Shown one piece after another: positions 11,068 to 22,226 of a DNA stretch of 64,000 bases. The position numbers and the translations under genes are program-made. The DNA is taken from assembly GCA_030674185.1 (NCBI GenBank), contig CM060307.1:44685181-44749180 (forward strand), in the 5' to 3' direction. The stretch is from Monoplex corrugatus (taxonomy: Eukaryota; Mollusca; Gastropoda; Littorinimorpha; Ranellidae). The notes under the pieces are model-generated. The model had not been told where the DNA came from and did not search any database. It saw nothing but the letters and a program-made list of their open reading frames with translations. How positions within the stretch are numbered: position 1 is the stretch's first letter; each line of letters starts with the position of its first letter.

Positions 11068-12085
11068 GTGATTAATTTTCTTTGAACAAACATTGTACAT
11101 ATAATTTGTTTTTATGGCAACAATGTACAAACATATACATATCGTTTGTTTTTATAGCAACCACGTACTGGATTTGTACAAGAGTCCAGGAAATCTTGCC
11201 ACCAGGGCCAGAAAAGTCTTGGCATCGAACAATTTCTTTTAAAGCCATTCCATTTTCATTTAGTAGGAGAAAGAGGTGAATTAGAGATCTGTGATCTTCA
11301 GTTCTGTCCATGGAATGAAATGGTTGAATAGACTACTGTGATCTTCTTTGGCATAAGTGCATGTCGGAAGATGTTAACTGCGCGCACCTTTTCATTTGTG
11401 GAAATTGGTGGAAAGGATTTTTTTCGTGTGTCTGCCATCAGGGTTGGTTTACTTGTCTGTATAAAAGTTCTTGATCCCCAGCTTGTGATGGATCCATACT
11501 TAAGAGTTTGATGCCAGTTACTTTAAAAATGACTTGGAATTTCCAACGTGGATAAAGTTCATGCATAATGTTAGAGATCATGAAGTAAAAATAGGTAGGT
11601 CCAGCCACTCTTACGCTAATGGCTAACATGCAGCAGAACTGGTAAAAATTGCCGATTTTAAATTGCTTCAGCTCGTCTACCATTCACAATTGGAAGATAA
11701 AAAAGTATGTCGACACATTAAATGAGCTTTAGGCGTTAAACCTGTCTTTATTTGTGGTGTGAAAGAAGTGTGCTTTGACCTTGGGCGATCTAAATACACA
11801 TACCAGACGCAACGTTGGCGGCGACGTGCAAAGTTTCCTCACATGGTTTTCCCGGGACCAATCAACACTAGTTGTCTGAAATGCTGTCAGAACTTTTACA
11901 AACAATACGCACAGCGGCGATTTTGGTATCAAATTAAAGGGGACAGCCTGAAGAATCCAGTGTAACAAATTTCGTCATAATCCCTTTAACTGAATACCGT
12001 TTTTTCAGTGCCGAAAAGCAAACGTATTTTTAAAAGGCACCGTAAAGTCAACAATTTACTCATTTTGTAGAGAATTCAATTGTTC
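11068..12085. other. Boule intron, nothing recognised
   Basis: No gene or clear mobile-element end. Imperfect direct repeats of an ACAAACATATACAT/ACAATGTACATATAAT type lie at 11085-11160. The short open frames here have no recognisable content. Confidence 0.4.
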
Positions 12086-12180
12086 TTAAAATCGTGCAAA
12101 TAATATAACTCGGGCTGCAGCTTGTAGAAGTTCCGAAAGTCAATACAAAAGGTAACCGACACAGCTGCGGACCGGGTTCA

Positions 12181-12265
12181 ATGATGTCATCCGAAACTGA
12201 CGCAATTTCTGAACCGAGGAACGACTTTGACTCTATAGATCTAAAAAATCTTGAACGTGATCTTG
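12181..12265 (+). CDS. Possible first exon of an unidentified element
   Basis: ATG at 12181 opens 28 codons plus one base (MMSSETDAISEPRNDFDSID, then LKNLERDL) up to a canonical donor GTAAGT. The right arm keeps the same frame without stops, but its ATG pair has become ACGACG and its donor is TTAAGT. Conservation of the frame in both arms, and loss of both signals in one, suggest a real exon of the repeated unit. No downstream exon was recognised, and no family is assigned. Confidence 0.35.
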
Positions 12266-12947
12266 GTAAGTATGTAAGCGACCGTTAGTCTAATCTTTTT
12301 GCTATTTTGTTTTCAGTGGAACTGATGTTTCATAAATCATTAATACAAATTTTGATATATCTTTATACAAATTTTAATATATATTTTCTTACCAGGCGTG
12401 CGCTTAGTCTAGAATAGTTTATCTAACTTGATAAAGAAAAAATAAACAAAAGAATAGATCTATATCTTTCTGATACCAATCAGAGAAATGAAAATTGCTT
12501 GTATTTTTGTAAAAAAAATTCTTTGAACAGTTCATGATTTTTTTCAATGAAGAATATGATGAATAAGCATTAGAAATTTGACAAAAACGCTTCAATAGGG
12601 ACGATAACTTGAGTATGAGAACTGCATACAGGTGAAAGTAGAAATGTTATTTGAACTCTTTTCAGGACCAAATATACATAAATAAATTGGGGAAAAAAAC
12701 ATTAAAAATCTTTCAATCTGAATGTTGTTTTCTGGACACAGTATAGTTATCATTTCAATCAGTGCATATTAACAATTTTTTTGCTCTGCTAAGGGGTAAA
12801 GTACAGTCTTGACACATGTTTTGTCAACACATGAGATCTAACTAGTGATCGTTTCAAATTTGGTAGATTTCTGTGTGCTAGAGGTTTGGTTGAACTGTGT
12901 GTGTGTGTGAGAATTTCAGAGGATGACCGGTTCCAACTGCTTGTTAA

Positions 12948-14813
12948 CCCTCTGCCTACCCGATCGACCGCGAGATTTCCGTTTTCTGAATACCGGATCG
13001 ACCAAGATCAACCGCCGAATACTAGGTCAGCGACTTTCACTTTCACTATCGCATATCCCAGAATGCAATCGCGATATAAGCGTCTTCCGGTAGGGCCGTT
13101 TCCGGACGACATTTTGTGCTTTGTTGCAAGAAGTTTGGTTGAGTAATTTTGCTGCTGTGATTTTTCAAAGTTCAGCCTTTTTTTCGCGAAAATTTTCTGC
13201 AAAAATGGCGGATCAAGAAACCATGCAACTTCTGGAATCCATTTTTGGATATGTTAGTGATGAAGAGAGTGTTTTTGAAGGCTTCAATCTTGAAGAAATT
13301 TCGAAACAAGATGAGTCTGACGTTGATGTTGACCTAGTTATCAACAGTGATCGTCTGCTCATTGATTTGGAGTCCGAAATCGATAGTGAATCAGGTGATA
13401 ATGACGGTGATATCGATTTGCCTATCGCTGCTGGGCCCAGCGCCAAAAAAAGGAAAATTCGGAAAACAAAGGCTGCTAGAGATTCAGTTATTGTTCACTG
13501 GAGTGATAGACTACATGAGGTGAGGCCCAAAAAAACTTTTGCTGGTTTTGACAGCCAGGAAACTGAATCGGACGATGACCAAATTTTGCGGTCAGTTGGC
13601 GTGTCCCATGATTTGCCTGTGGGTGCGTCACCTTTTGGATTTTTTTTGTCTTTTGATACCAGACGAATTTTGGCAAATGTTGAGCACAGAAACAAATTTA
13701 TATGCTGCACAAAGGCAAGCAGAAAAAGGTGTAGATAAACTCTGGCAGCCTACCACACCTGATGAAATGAAATTATTCATCTATGTTCAGTTTATGTTTG
13801 GGATCATTCGCGTACCAGAAATCAGCAACTACTGGTCCACAGATCCTTTATGTATTGCTCAGGTTGCTGATGTCATTAGTAGAAATAGATATATAATAAA
13901 TTAAATCAGTATTTTCATTTAAATGACAGCAGTAAAGCTATTCCCAAGGGTCAGCCTGGCTATGACCCCTTGCACAAAGTGCGTCCTCACTGGAGGTTCT
14001 GCGCGCCCTGCGTAACAGCAACTCTGTTCGCCAGAAATCTGCTCCCCAGTCTGTGGCACAGGCAGGTGTCACAGCATCAGACCCTCTCTCCCATGGACCT
14101 GTCCGTCTTCCTGGCCTAATAAAGAATTGCCTGGTTTGCCAGAAGGCGAAGAGGAAGACGGACAAGGGATATAGCATCACCACAGTGTGGGGATGTGTAA
14201 TTTGTTCTGTTCATTTGTTTAAAGGCACATGTTTTGCTGAGTTTCATCAGCACCTGAAATCTACCTGTCACTAGTGTCAGCAATTATATGTTCATTTTGT
14301 TGTTTTTTTCCCCTCAGTAGTTAGTAGACAAATCTTCTGTATGTGACGCTTTTAGTTTCACAACACTGTTGAAGTTTGGGTTTTTTTTTCTTCACCACAA
14401 AAGTTAACTATTCAGTGTGGAGAAAACACAGAATGACTTTATTTTGTTCCTGAAGGTTTCAGTACTATGTCTGGACATGGAAAATCACTATTAGCTCCTA
14501 ATCCATGACATTCTGTGGTTCCAGTGAATTCAGGAAATATTCTTACAGCGCCAAGAACTCTTGACGTAAAAATTAGTCTGATCGTTTTGTTTTTTTTCTT
14601 CATATACTAGTTCACTACATATGAAAAAAAATGGCTGTTTTGGATGAAGTGATGTCTTTGGCATTTTTTCATCAAATTTATGTAATTGGTGAGTAAAAAT
14701 GAAATTTTTTATTGAGGTTTATTTGTGGTGGGTGTGCATGTGTTGCGGAGTTACTTCCCTTGCCATGGTATTCTCATAAGCATATAGCACAAAGTCATGT
14801 GGTAGGCAAAGGG
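12948..14813 (+). mobile_element. piggyBac element with internal deletion (TTAA-flanked)
   Basis: 1866 bp between TTAA at 12944-12947 and 14814-14817. The ends match: CCCTCTGCCTACC at the left, CCCTTTGCCTACC read inward from the right. The empty site survives in the right arm of the inverted pair near 16135-16155, where the flanking sequences meet with a single TTAA. The element keeps the 5' and 3' ends of a transposase gene but has lost the catalytic middle. Confidence 0.9.
13205..14277 (+). pseudogene. piggyBac transposase, N- and C-terminal parts only
   Basis: ATG at 13205 starts MADQETMQLLESIFGYVSDE and an acidic region with a KKRKIRK basic motif. A frameshift in the T run near 13640 moves the frame to PDEFWQMLSTETNLYA, DEMKLFIYVQFMFGI and NYWSTDPL, all standard pre-catalytic piggyBac motifs. 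After a stop and another shift (HLNDSSKAIPKGQPGYDP) the frame jumps to a C-terminal cysteine-rich domain (NCLVCQKAKRKT...CVIC). The three catalytic Asp motifs between are missing, apparently by internal deletion around 13985-14050. It cannot make an active transposase. Confidence 0.8.
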
Positions 14814-15070
14814 TTAAAAGAATTGGACCAAAGAGGAAGTGTTGGCCCATATTTGCTAAACATGTATGTGGACAAAGTTATTGCTTCAACTCTAGGCCTA
14901 CATGCTGAAGGCACAAGGGGGCACATAGAACAACTCTAGGCCTACATGCTGAAGGTACAAGGGGGCACATAGAATGAGTCAGACTCTCTTCACCGACATC
15001 TGCAGACACCATACAGAATCTGTCTCTCCTCGTAATGTAGAGCTGTTGCGAGTGCTGGTCTGTACATGTG

Positions 15071-15928
15071 ACAGGTAAGGGCCTCTGCTTCTGAGTTCTC
15101 TATATTCATTTCTGTTTCTAGCTGAAATTGATACACTTCAGTGATTTGACTATGCTGTAACGCTGACACTCAGCCTGGTCAGGTATAGAATGATATGACG
15201 TGAAGAATTCAGTAGAGGTGGTGATGGTGCTGCTGACTGTATAAATGATGGGACAGGAATGTCAAATCTTTTTGGATAGTGGGATGGCTGATGAGAGGGA
15301 ACCTGTTTTTGAATTCACGGGGAGCATCTGTGTAAATTTGTACCATGGTCTCACCATCCTGTTTTCTTTCATTTGATCTGTTTCTTCTTTACTTCATCAT
15401 GCATATTAATCAACCTGGGCAGCACTAATAAAGTTGAGATGTTCACACAAACATCTGACCCAAAGACACAGTTTTTTTGTTTCCAGTTTTTGCTGAATGT
15501 GAAATGCACATAATTTCAGGAGTAACCCTACCAAGGCGTACAAATCCGAGATACTTTAGTTGGCCACTTTCTGCCGGCTATTAATAGCACGCCCCTTCCC
15601 TTCCACTCCCCACACCCTTTTCACCCATCACTTTATCACTAGTGCGGGAGCACAAAGACGCGCTACACTGACGGACATTGGTCGACCCTGCCTGGCTAAA
15701 AATGCACACGCAGGCGACGCCAGCTCACAACTAAAGGGTGGCAGAATGGCTGGGAAAATGCAGCCCTGCTACAGGAATTTGTCAAGGTTTTCCACGCAAC
15801 ATGGTGTGTCTGATAAAAGAAGTCTTTGGACACCTGGTGCTGTTTAGAAAACGGGTCAATCCATTCAGTGTTCTTGTCAACATTGAGAAATTCTTGTAGA
15901 AGTAATGATGTTTTGGAAAATCAATGAA
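15071..15928. other. Spacer between the two inverted arms
   Basis: About 860 bp with no counterpart on the other side and no recognisable gene. Frames here are short and unremarkable. Confidence 0.5.
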
Positions 15929-17415
15929 AACATGTGCGGACCAGCACTCGCAGCAGCTCTACATTACGAGGAGACACAGATTCTGTATGGTGTCTGCAGA
16001 TGTAAGTGAAGAGAGTCTGGGCTCATTCTATGTGCCCCCTCATGTCTTCAGCATGTAGGCCTAGAGTTGAAGCAATAAATGTTTGTCCACATACATGTTT
16101 GGCAAATATGGCAGACCCTTCCTCTTTGGACCAATTTTTTTAACAAGCAGTTGGAACCGGTCATCCTCTGAAATTCACACACAGAGAAATCTACCAAATG
16201 TGAAACGATCTGATGTGTTGACAAAACGCGTGTCAAGACTGTACTTTACCCCTTAGAGCAAAAAATTTGTTAATATGCACTGATTGAAATAACTATACTG
16301 TGTCCAGATGACATTTAGATTAAAACTTTTTTTTTTTTTTTTTCCAATTTATTTATGTATATTTGGTCCTGAAAAGAGTTTGAAAAAATGTTTCTACTTT
16401 TGCTTGTATGCAGTTCTCGTACTTGAGTTATCATCCTTGTTGAAGCGTTTTTGCCAAATTTCTAATGCGTATATATCATATTCTTTATTGAAAAAAAATG
16501 AGCCTTTCAAAGAATTTTTTACAAAAAGTACAAGCAATTTTCATTTCTCTGATTGGTATCAGAAAGATATAGATCTATTCTTTTATTTTTCTCTATCAAG
16601 GGAGATAAACTATTCTAGACCGAGCACATGCCTGGTAAGAAAATGTATGTTAAAATTTGTATTAATCAGGGCTGTTAGAGTTCAGCGATTTCGCGGAAAT
16701 CCGCGAATACAGTGATCCCATTTCAGGGAAAGTCAAAGTGCTTCCGCGAAAGAAAAAAAAAAAAGCAAAAAAACAAAAACAAAAAAAAAACCAAGTTCTG
16801 TAAGGGAATAGTATAGAGAGCTCTCTTAAGTTGAACCTGCAGTACGCCTTGACATTAAGAATTATTGCATGAATACAAAAAAATTGTGCTATATATGTCA
16901 TGTGGTTTCAGAAAGTTACTCTAAACACAAATTGATCCATTGATTTGTTAATTTTTTGTGAACTAAAAATTACCCAGTTTGCTGCCAGGATAGGCCCTCT
17001 GATTGGCTTCAAAATGTCATATTTTCAATTTTCGCCGGGGGGCTTTGCCCCCCTGCACCCCCCACCGGGGCGTTGCCCCTGGACCCCACCAGGGCCTGGG
17101 CGGCCCCTGGACCCCGGCCAATTTTCAGGGAAAAACAGATTTTACCACTAACGGCCCTGATTAATGATTTATGAAACATCTGTTCCATTGGAAAAAAATA
17201 GCAAAAGGATTAGACTAGCGGTCGCTTACATACTTAACAAGATCACGTTCAAGATTTTTTAGATCTATTGGGTCAAAGTCGTTCCTCGGTTCAGAAATTG
17301 CGTCAGTTTCGGATGACGTCGTTGAATCCGGTCCGCTGTTTTGGTACCTTTCGTATTGGCTTTCGGAACTTTTACAAGCGGCAGCCTGAGTTATATATTA
17401 TTTGCACGATCTTAA
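15929..17415 (-). repeat. Right arm of the large inverted pair (with hAT-like insert)
   Basis: Reverse complement of 12086-15070 without that arm's piggyBac insert. It is interrupted by the hAT-like element 16667-17159 and ends at the TTAA (17412-17415) where the piggyBac element 17416-20096 begins. The sequence beyond that element (20101 on) does not match the outer side of the left arm, so the original end of this arm is near this TTAA. Confidence 0.75.
16667..17159 (+). mobile_element. Short hAT-like element, 6-bp TSD
   Basis: 493 bp with ends CAGGGCTGTTAG and, inward from the right, CAGGGCCGTTAG. It is flanked by ATTAAT on both sides (16661-16666, 17160-17165). The left arm at about 12335-12350 shows the empty site with one ATTAAT. 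The 5' part has GATTTCGCGGAAATCCGCG; the 3' part (17030-17125) is a GC-rich module of GGGGC..TTGCCCC..GGACCCC units shared with other elements in this window. No protein. Six-bp duplications and CAGGG ends suggest a hAT-related group. Confidence 0.85.
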
Positions 17416-20096
17416 CCCTTCGACAGTCCATGCAGTTTCTCTATAACTAGCTCAGCTCATCAGAGCTCTTTCCCTTTTAGTTGAATGAGACAAGGGTAAC
17501 TTGTTTAAAAAAATTTGTAACAATTTAGTTTTTAATCATAGAACAAAACTTCATATATATTGTTCAGAATTGAATGAAGATAAAATCTGTGCACCTTTTT
17601 TTTTGTTCCTCAGTTTGTTTTTACTTGCTAATTTTTATGTATTTTTGTAATATTTTTGTGCTAAACACAAAATTTTCATTATCTTTTGTGTTTTGGAGTA
17701 AAACCATAAATAATCATTTATTCTGCAGGTTCTAACTAGCAACATCAGTCCAGTTTTGAATATATGTAAATTGAACCAACTACTTGCATTGAATTAGACA
17801 TGCACCTAATTTTCATATATTTCCAAGACATGAGACGCGCAAAACAAATTTTCAAATTTGATTTTGAAAAATTGTAAGAGGACAAAACTGATCAGAAGCA
17901 AAGCAGCATGCATATTAGCAGCAAAGCAGCATTCACTAATAAACAGTCACACACAGCAGCAAAGTAACATGCAGTAATAGTCACAGTACCTAATTGTCTT
18001 CAGAAGAAAAGGAAGAATCCATCTGGGGTGCAGCCTGACCAGGGCGTCTGCGGATGTCCTCGCGTTCATGGTACAGTTCGAAGCAGCGTCCAGGACAGAG
18101 GGGTTTCTCACAAGTTTTGCACCAAAATGTTGTCTGGGTTCTCATGAAGCGAGTCCTGTCTGCTCTTGGTGCATTGCAGAACACCAGTCTCTTCTTGGCT
18201 GTTTCTGCTTTGCCCCCTCCTTGGCTGGAATCTTGTACATGTAGTGGCTGAGTGTTTTGTTGAGACGCAGAGAAACATCATCCCCAGGGGCTGCCTTCCT
18301 GTGTTGCCTTGGTTTGGGAGCAGCTGGTGCATCCATGAGGAGCTGCTTGACAACATCCTGGATGAATTTATCATGGTCTTGGTTGCGACTGCGAAACAAG
18401 ATGAAGGCATTTGTGACGGCAATCTCCAGGAGGTAGAGTGCCAGCTTTCGCCACCACTTGTAGCTCCTTCACAGTACTGAATAATATTTGCAGACCTGGT
18501 CCATGAGATCCACTCCTCCCATCTTCACATAATCCAGGACACAGACAGGCTTCACGACCGATGGCCTTCCAGGCTTTTCCCAGAGAAGGGCAATAGGTGC
18601 ATGGATCGTTGTCAGCATCTGAACGTCACGCTTGTGATGCCATCTCACTGCCAGCACTGGTCCCCTCCCTTTCCAGACACACTGATTTTTCTTCAGCTGC
18701 CTTTTCTCCTTCACACAAGCAGGGTTTTCTTTTCTGTCCTTTCTAACAGTTCCACAGGCATAAGTTCCATGCAGCTCCAGCAGCTCAAACAACTTCACTG
18801 ATGTGTAATAATTGTCCATGTAGCAATGTTGACCCTTCTCAAGCAGTCCAGCCCTACACAACAAGCCCAACACAATTTTGGTGGTCTCATCAGTGTCCTC
18901 TGGAATGTCAAGCAATTCAGCAATGGTAGCAGCATCTGTGTGACCACAGTAAACATCAAAGTTGGAGCAGTAGCCTGAACTGGACTCGCATACTTCATAC
19001 AACTTTATTCCAAAGCGCTCAGGTTTCTTTGGGTTGAAAACTCTGAATTTCACCCGCCCCTTGAAGGGACAAGTGGCTTCATCCAGAGCAATGTCTCTTC
19101 CTGGACTGTAATTACTGGCAAACTTCTCTCTCAAGTCTGATCAGAGGCCTGAGTTTGAACAGAGCATCATAGGCAGGTGACTCTGGATCCAAGACAGCAG
19201 CATTGTTGTCGGTGAGATGAAAATTTGAGTATAGTAAGTAATACCTATTGTATGACATGTGCTTGCCATAGAAGGGAGTGTGAATTGTGGGGTCTAAGCT
19301 CCAGTAACTTTCAACTGTTGACTTTCTCACTATACCCATTGTAAACATCAGTGCCAGAAACACTTTGAATTCATCTCTTGTAGTTGGAAACCAGCCCTTC
19401 AATCTGCCCAAAGTTTCACCTCTACGCACTCTGCCTTCAACCTTTGCCTGTGCATAAGCATTGGTCTCTCTCACAAACAAATCAATAAGTTCATCAGAGA
19501 TGAACAGCTTAAAAAAATCAAGAGCTGTGGCTTCCTCTCCCACATCAACATTCAATTTCCCACCTTCTTCTCCCTGAAAGGGAAGCAAAACAGGCGGAGA
19601 ATCGTCATCATTCCATCCCTCAGTTTCCTCAGGCATCGGCCTGTCAGGTTGCCAGTCCGACAGCTGTATTTCTCGAAGTTCGGCAACGTTGACCTCACCA
19701 AGTTCAAAATCATAATCCACTGTTTCATCAGAATCATACCCGTCGCTTTCAAACCCCTGTCTGTCTGCGTCAAAAAGTCAGGAGTGCTGTCACTGTCATC
19801 ACTAGAGTTTTGAAAAGACGCCATCTTGGACGGCCTTGTCGAGTGTCAAAGTTGAAGGTTGGAAAAGAAGGCCTGTACTGAACTATCGGTACACCACACA
19901 GCTCAGCACACAGAAGCCGAAATCTGGGTTAATGTATGCAGGCATTACTCCACCGGTTCACAAGCACCCATACGCACTGCTTTAGTCTTGGCGAGCCAGC
20001 TTGTGCAGTCACTCGGAGCGGGAACGAAAACGCGCGACTGTCAGTCAGTGTGAGATTTCAGTGGCGCGCGTTTTCGCGTGAAAAATTGTCGATGGG
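17416..20096 (-). mobile_element. piggyBac element with full-length decayed transposase
   Basis: 2681 bp between TTAA at 17412-17415 and 20097-20100. The ends match: CCCTTCGACA at the left and CCCATCGACA inward from the right. It contains a nearly full-length transposase gene (17990-19824, minus). About 570 bp of AT-rich non-coding sequence lies between the gene's 3' end and the left terminus. Confidence 0.9.
17990..19824 (-). pseudogene. piggyBac (PGBD4-like) transposase, about 600 codons, broken
   Basis: piggyBac transposases cut and paste DNA at TTAA using three Asp residues. Here the order is complete: start MASFQNSSDDSDSTPDF at 19824; acidic N-terminus; DELIDLFVRETNAYA; EFKVFLALMFTMGI; SYWSLDP; MSYNRYYLLYSNFH; first Asp in DIALDEATCPFKGR; second in CYMDNYYTSVKLF; third in GGVDLMDQ; then SYKWWRKLALYLLEIAVTNA; and a cysteine-rich tail (FCNAPRADRTRF..CKTC.KPLC). 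It is inactivated by frameshifts near 19710 and 19130, an in-frame TGA at about 18474 and a further shift near 18180. All three Asp motifs are intact. Confidence 0.9.
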
Positions 20097-20100
20097 TTAA

Positions 20101-21675
20101 CATACACCCTCTTCTCAAAAAAAGTTGATAAAAATCCCACATGCATGAAAAATAAAGTTGGGCGTTTGTTCATGTACTGCTGCCCTCCACATCGGTCACT
20201 TGGAGTGTGTGCTGCTTTCGCTGCTGCCCTCCACATCGGTCACTTGAAGTGTGTGCTGCTTTCACAGGCTGACTCTTTGCAAGCAGGCTACAGCGTTAAA
20301 TGCAATAAATTGTTTTGGCTGTATTTTTTCACAGCTTCATTGAATTTTCAGCATGTCCTGTTCCTCACTGAGTGAGCCTTGATAAATGTTAAAATGTTTG
20401 AATACTGGCTTTGCAGACAAGTGGAAATTGAACTGGGTGTATGCTGTTGAAAAGATGAAGTTTGGTGACTGAGACGCATGCCATCGGACACAAAATAAGC
20501 ATATCACACACACTGCAGCTATGGTGGTTGTTTTGTTTCATTTTGTTTTTAATCATAAATTACTTAACACTATGTTGTGTGCCATCACGCAGACAGTGCA
20601 GCTAAAGAATTTTTTTGTTGAAAATTACGTGTTTTTTTTTAATCTGAAAATTACTTGGCTTTTCCGGTGGGGATATTGGGGGCTCTTTCAGTATAAACAG
20701 TATCACCACCTTCTGGAAATCAATTTCCTCTTGTTTCACCGTCTTTGTTTCTGCCTGGCTCCTTTGCTTTCTGTCATTTCTTCTTATTTTCTGCTGTGCG
20801 ATCCATTCAGCTGTATGTGTTCTATAAAGTCTTGCATGCTTTCTCATTAGGATTGATAATTGGGTACATCTGTTAGTGCTTTTTTGGCTCTAAGGAAATG
20901 TGATGTGCAGGAGTTTTAATTTAGGCCTGTTACGTTTTAGTGCCCTTATGTTTATGTTTGTATTCAGGTTTGATTTTTCCCCCAGTCTCTGGTGATAAAT
21001 TGGAAGGAGTGAATGCCATAGATTGTGTGCATGAGTGCATTGATATGTGTACTTAATTATCTTTAATAGTTTTATTCCCCTCCAACAAAATATGGTGTAA
21101 ATTTTGAGATGGTTTTGGCTCTGATATGGCTCTGCACAGTCAGCTGGGTTTTAAACAACAAAAACCCAAAAGTCGACTTGGGCTTTCCTAGATTGCCTAC
21201 ATTTTGATTGATAGGAGAGAAAAAAAACCCATTGGAGATGCCACTGAGCCCCCTAGTTTTCAGGTTTTTTTTTTCTCAGCTGTTTTCATGCTTGTTTATA
21301 CCAATACTCTTGGGAACAAGCAGTGAAGGTGCCTTGGAGCACAAGAACACATTTTCAGTCGGTGGGTGAGGAACGGTTTTGAGACAAGGTTGGCTCTTGT
21401 GAGTACAACTACTAAAAACAGAAGTTTGCTAACAGGGTGCATGTTGCTGCAGTTTCCCTCAACCACAGGACATTATGGGATTGGTAGTTCAAGGCTTAAC
21501 TGGTTAAATGTGAAAAGGCAAGTTAGTGCCATTATATCAGTTAGATGTATTTGTACATACATGGAAAAAGATAACATGCTAAAGAACTAAAATTTATAGT
21601 TTGTATTTTAAACCTGTAAAATGAAATATGTGTTTTGCCTTTTAATTTGTTTTTGGTACTTTTAAATGTCAGCAG
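20101..21675. other. Boule intron with dispersed repeat
   Basis: No gene. A 44-bp tandem duplication starts at 20177 and repeats at 20221 (TGCTGCCCTCCACATCGGTC unit). 20655-21165 is another copy of the ~0.5 kb repeat of 1806-2335, with the same blocks and a tail reading CAGCTGGGTTTTAAAC. The boule acceptor follows at 21673-21675. Confidence 0.55.
20655..21165 (+). repeat. Dispersed ~0.5 kb repeat, second copy
   Basis: It shares AGGATTGATAATTGGGTACA, GGCTCTAAGGAAATG and the LINE-like tail with the copies at 1806 and 28735. Same orientation, moderately diverged. No coding content. Confidence 0.6.
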
Positions 21676-21733
21676 ATACGGATTTGTGACCTTCGAAAAC
21701 CAAGAGGATGCTGATAGGATCATCAAAAAAGAG
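21676..21733 (+). CDS. boule: Boule, exon C: RNP1 of the RRM
   Basis: A 58-nt exon after TTAAATGTCAGCAG. Its first base completes the Gly codon left in phase 2 by exon B, and it reads YGFVTFENQEDADRIIKKE up to the donor GTAACT. GYGFVTFE is the RNP1 motif, whose aromatic residues contact RNA. It leaves in phase 0. The intron that follows is 24.4 kb and holds most of the mobile elements in the window, including the P element. Confidence 0.95.
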
Positions 21734-22222
21734 GTAACTGAGCCGCTTGAAATTGTTGTGTATGAATTGAAGAGAAATATTTTCATGTCTACCAGAGAAA
21801 TTGTGTTGGCCCGATTTTCTTCAGTGTTCAGGGTGGATTTTTTTTTTTTAAAGATTAGTTTAGGGTGAAGGCCATTGAGGCAGTTGTAAAAGTTTTTAAG
21901 TCATGGTCCCATGGACCAGGAGTGCCTAAAGTTGGTATTTTTGAGGAAGGTTTGTGAATAGCACTTCATCAGGAATGTTGAGAACTTCTGACAAGTCTTA
22001 AATACGGCTTTGTGTATTGTGCTGTTATTACTAGTCCTGTCTGCTCCTAAACTGCAGCCAAGAACAGAAAATGTTGAAATTGCCCAACTTCCCAATTTGT
22101 TTAGTTATTTTCACACACCACCCTTGGTTCATAAAATTGCCTTACATTCCAAGTTCGTTAGCTATTTTCACTCTTTAACGTTTGCTTTATTTTACATGAA
22201 ATAAGTTTGTTTTATCTTCCTC
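21734..22222. other. Boule intron, nothing recognised
   Basis: Mostly AT-rich sequence with a T run at 21839-21850. I see no element ends or coding motifs. Confidence 0.45.
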
Positions 22223-22226
22223 TTAA

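Larger units (their letters stand above)
12086..15070 (+). repeat. Left arm of a large inverted pair (with piggyBac insert)
   Basis: The sequence is the reverse complement of 15929-17415 once later insertions are removed. Corresponding blocks include AATCGTGCAAATAATATAAC (near 12090; 17400 reversed) and GACCGGTTCCAACTGCTTGT (near 12930; 16150 reversed). This arm was later split at TTAA by the piggyBac element 12948-14813, and it carries a 44-bp tandem duplication (period 14887 to 14931). The two arms look like two copies of one unidentified element, tail to tail. Confidence 0.75.
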
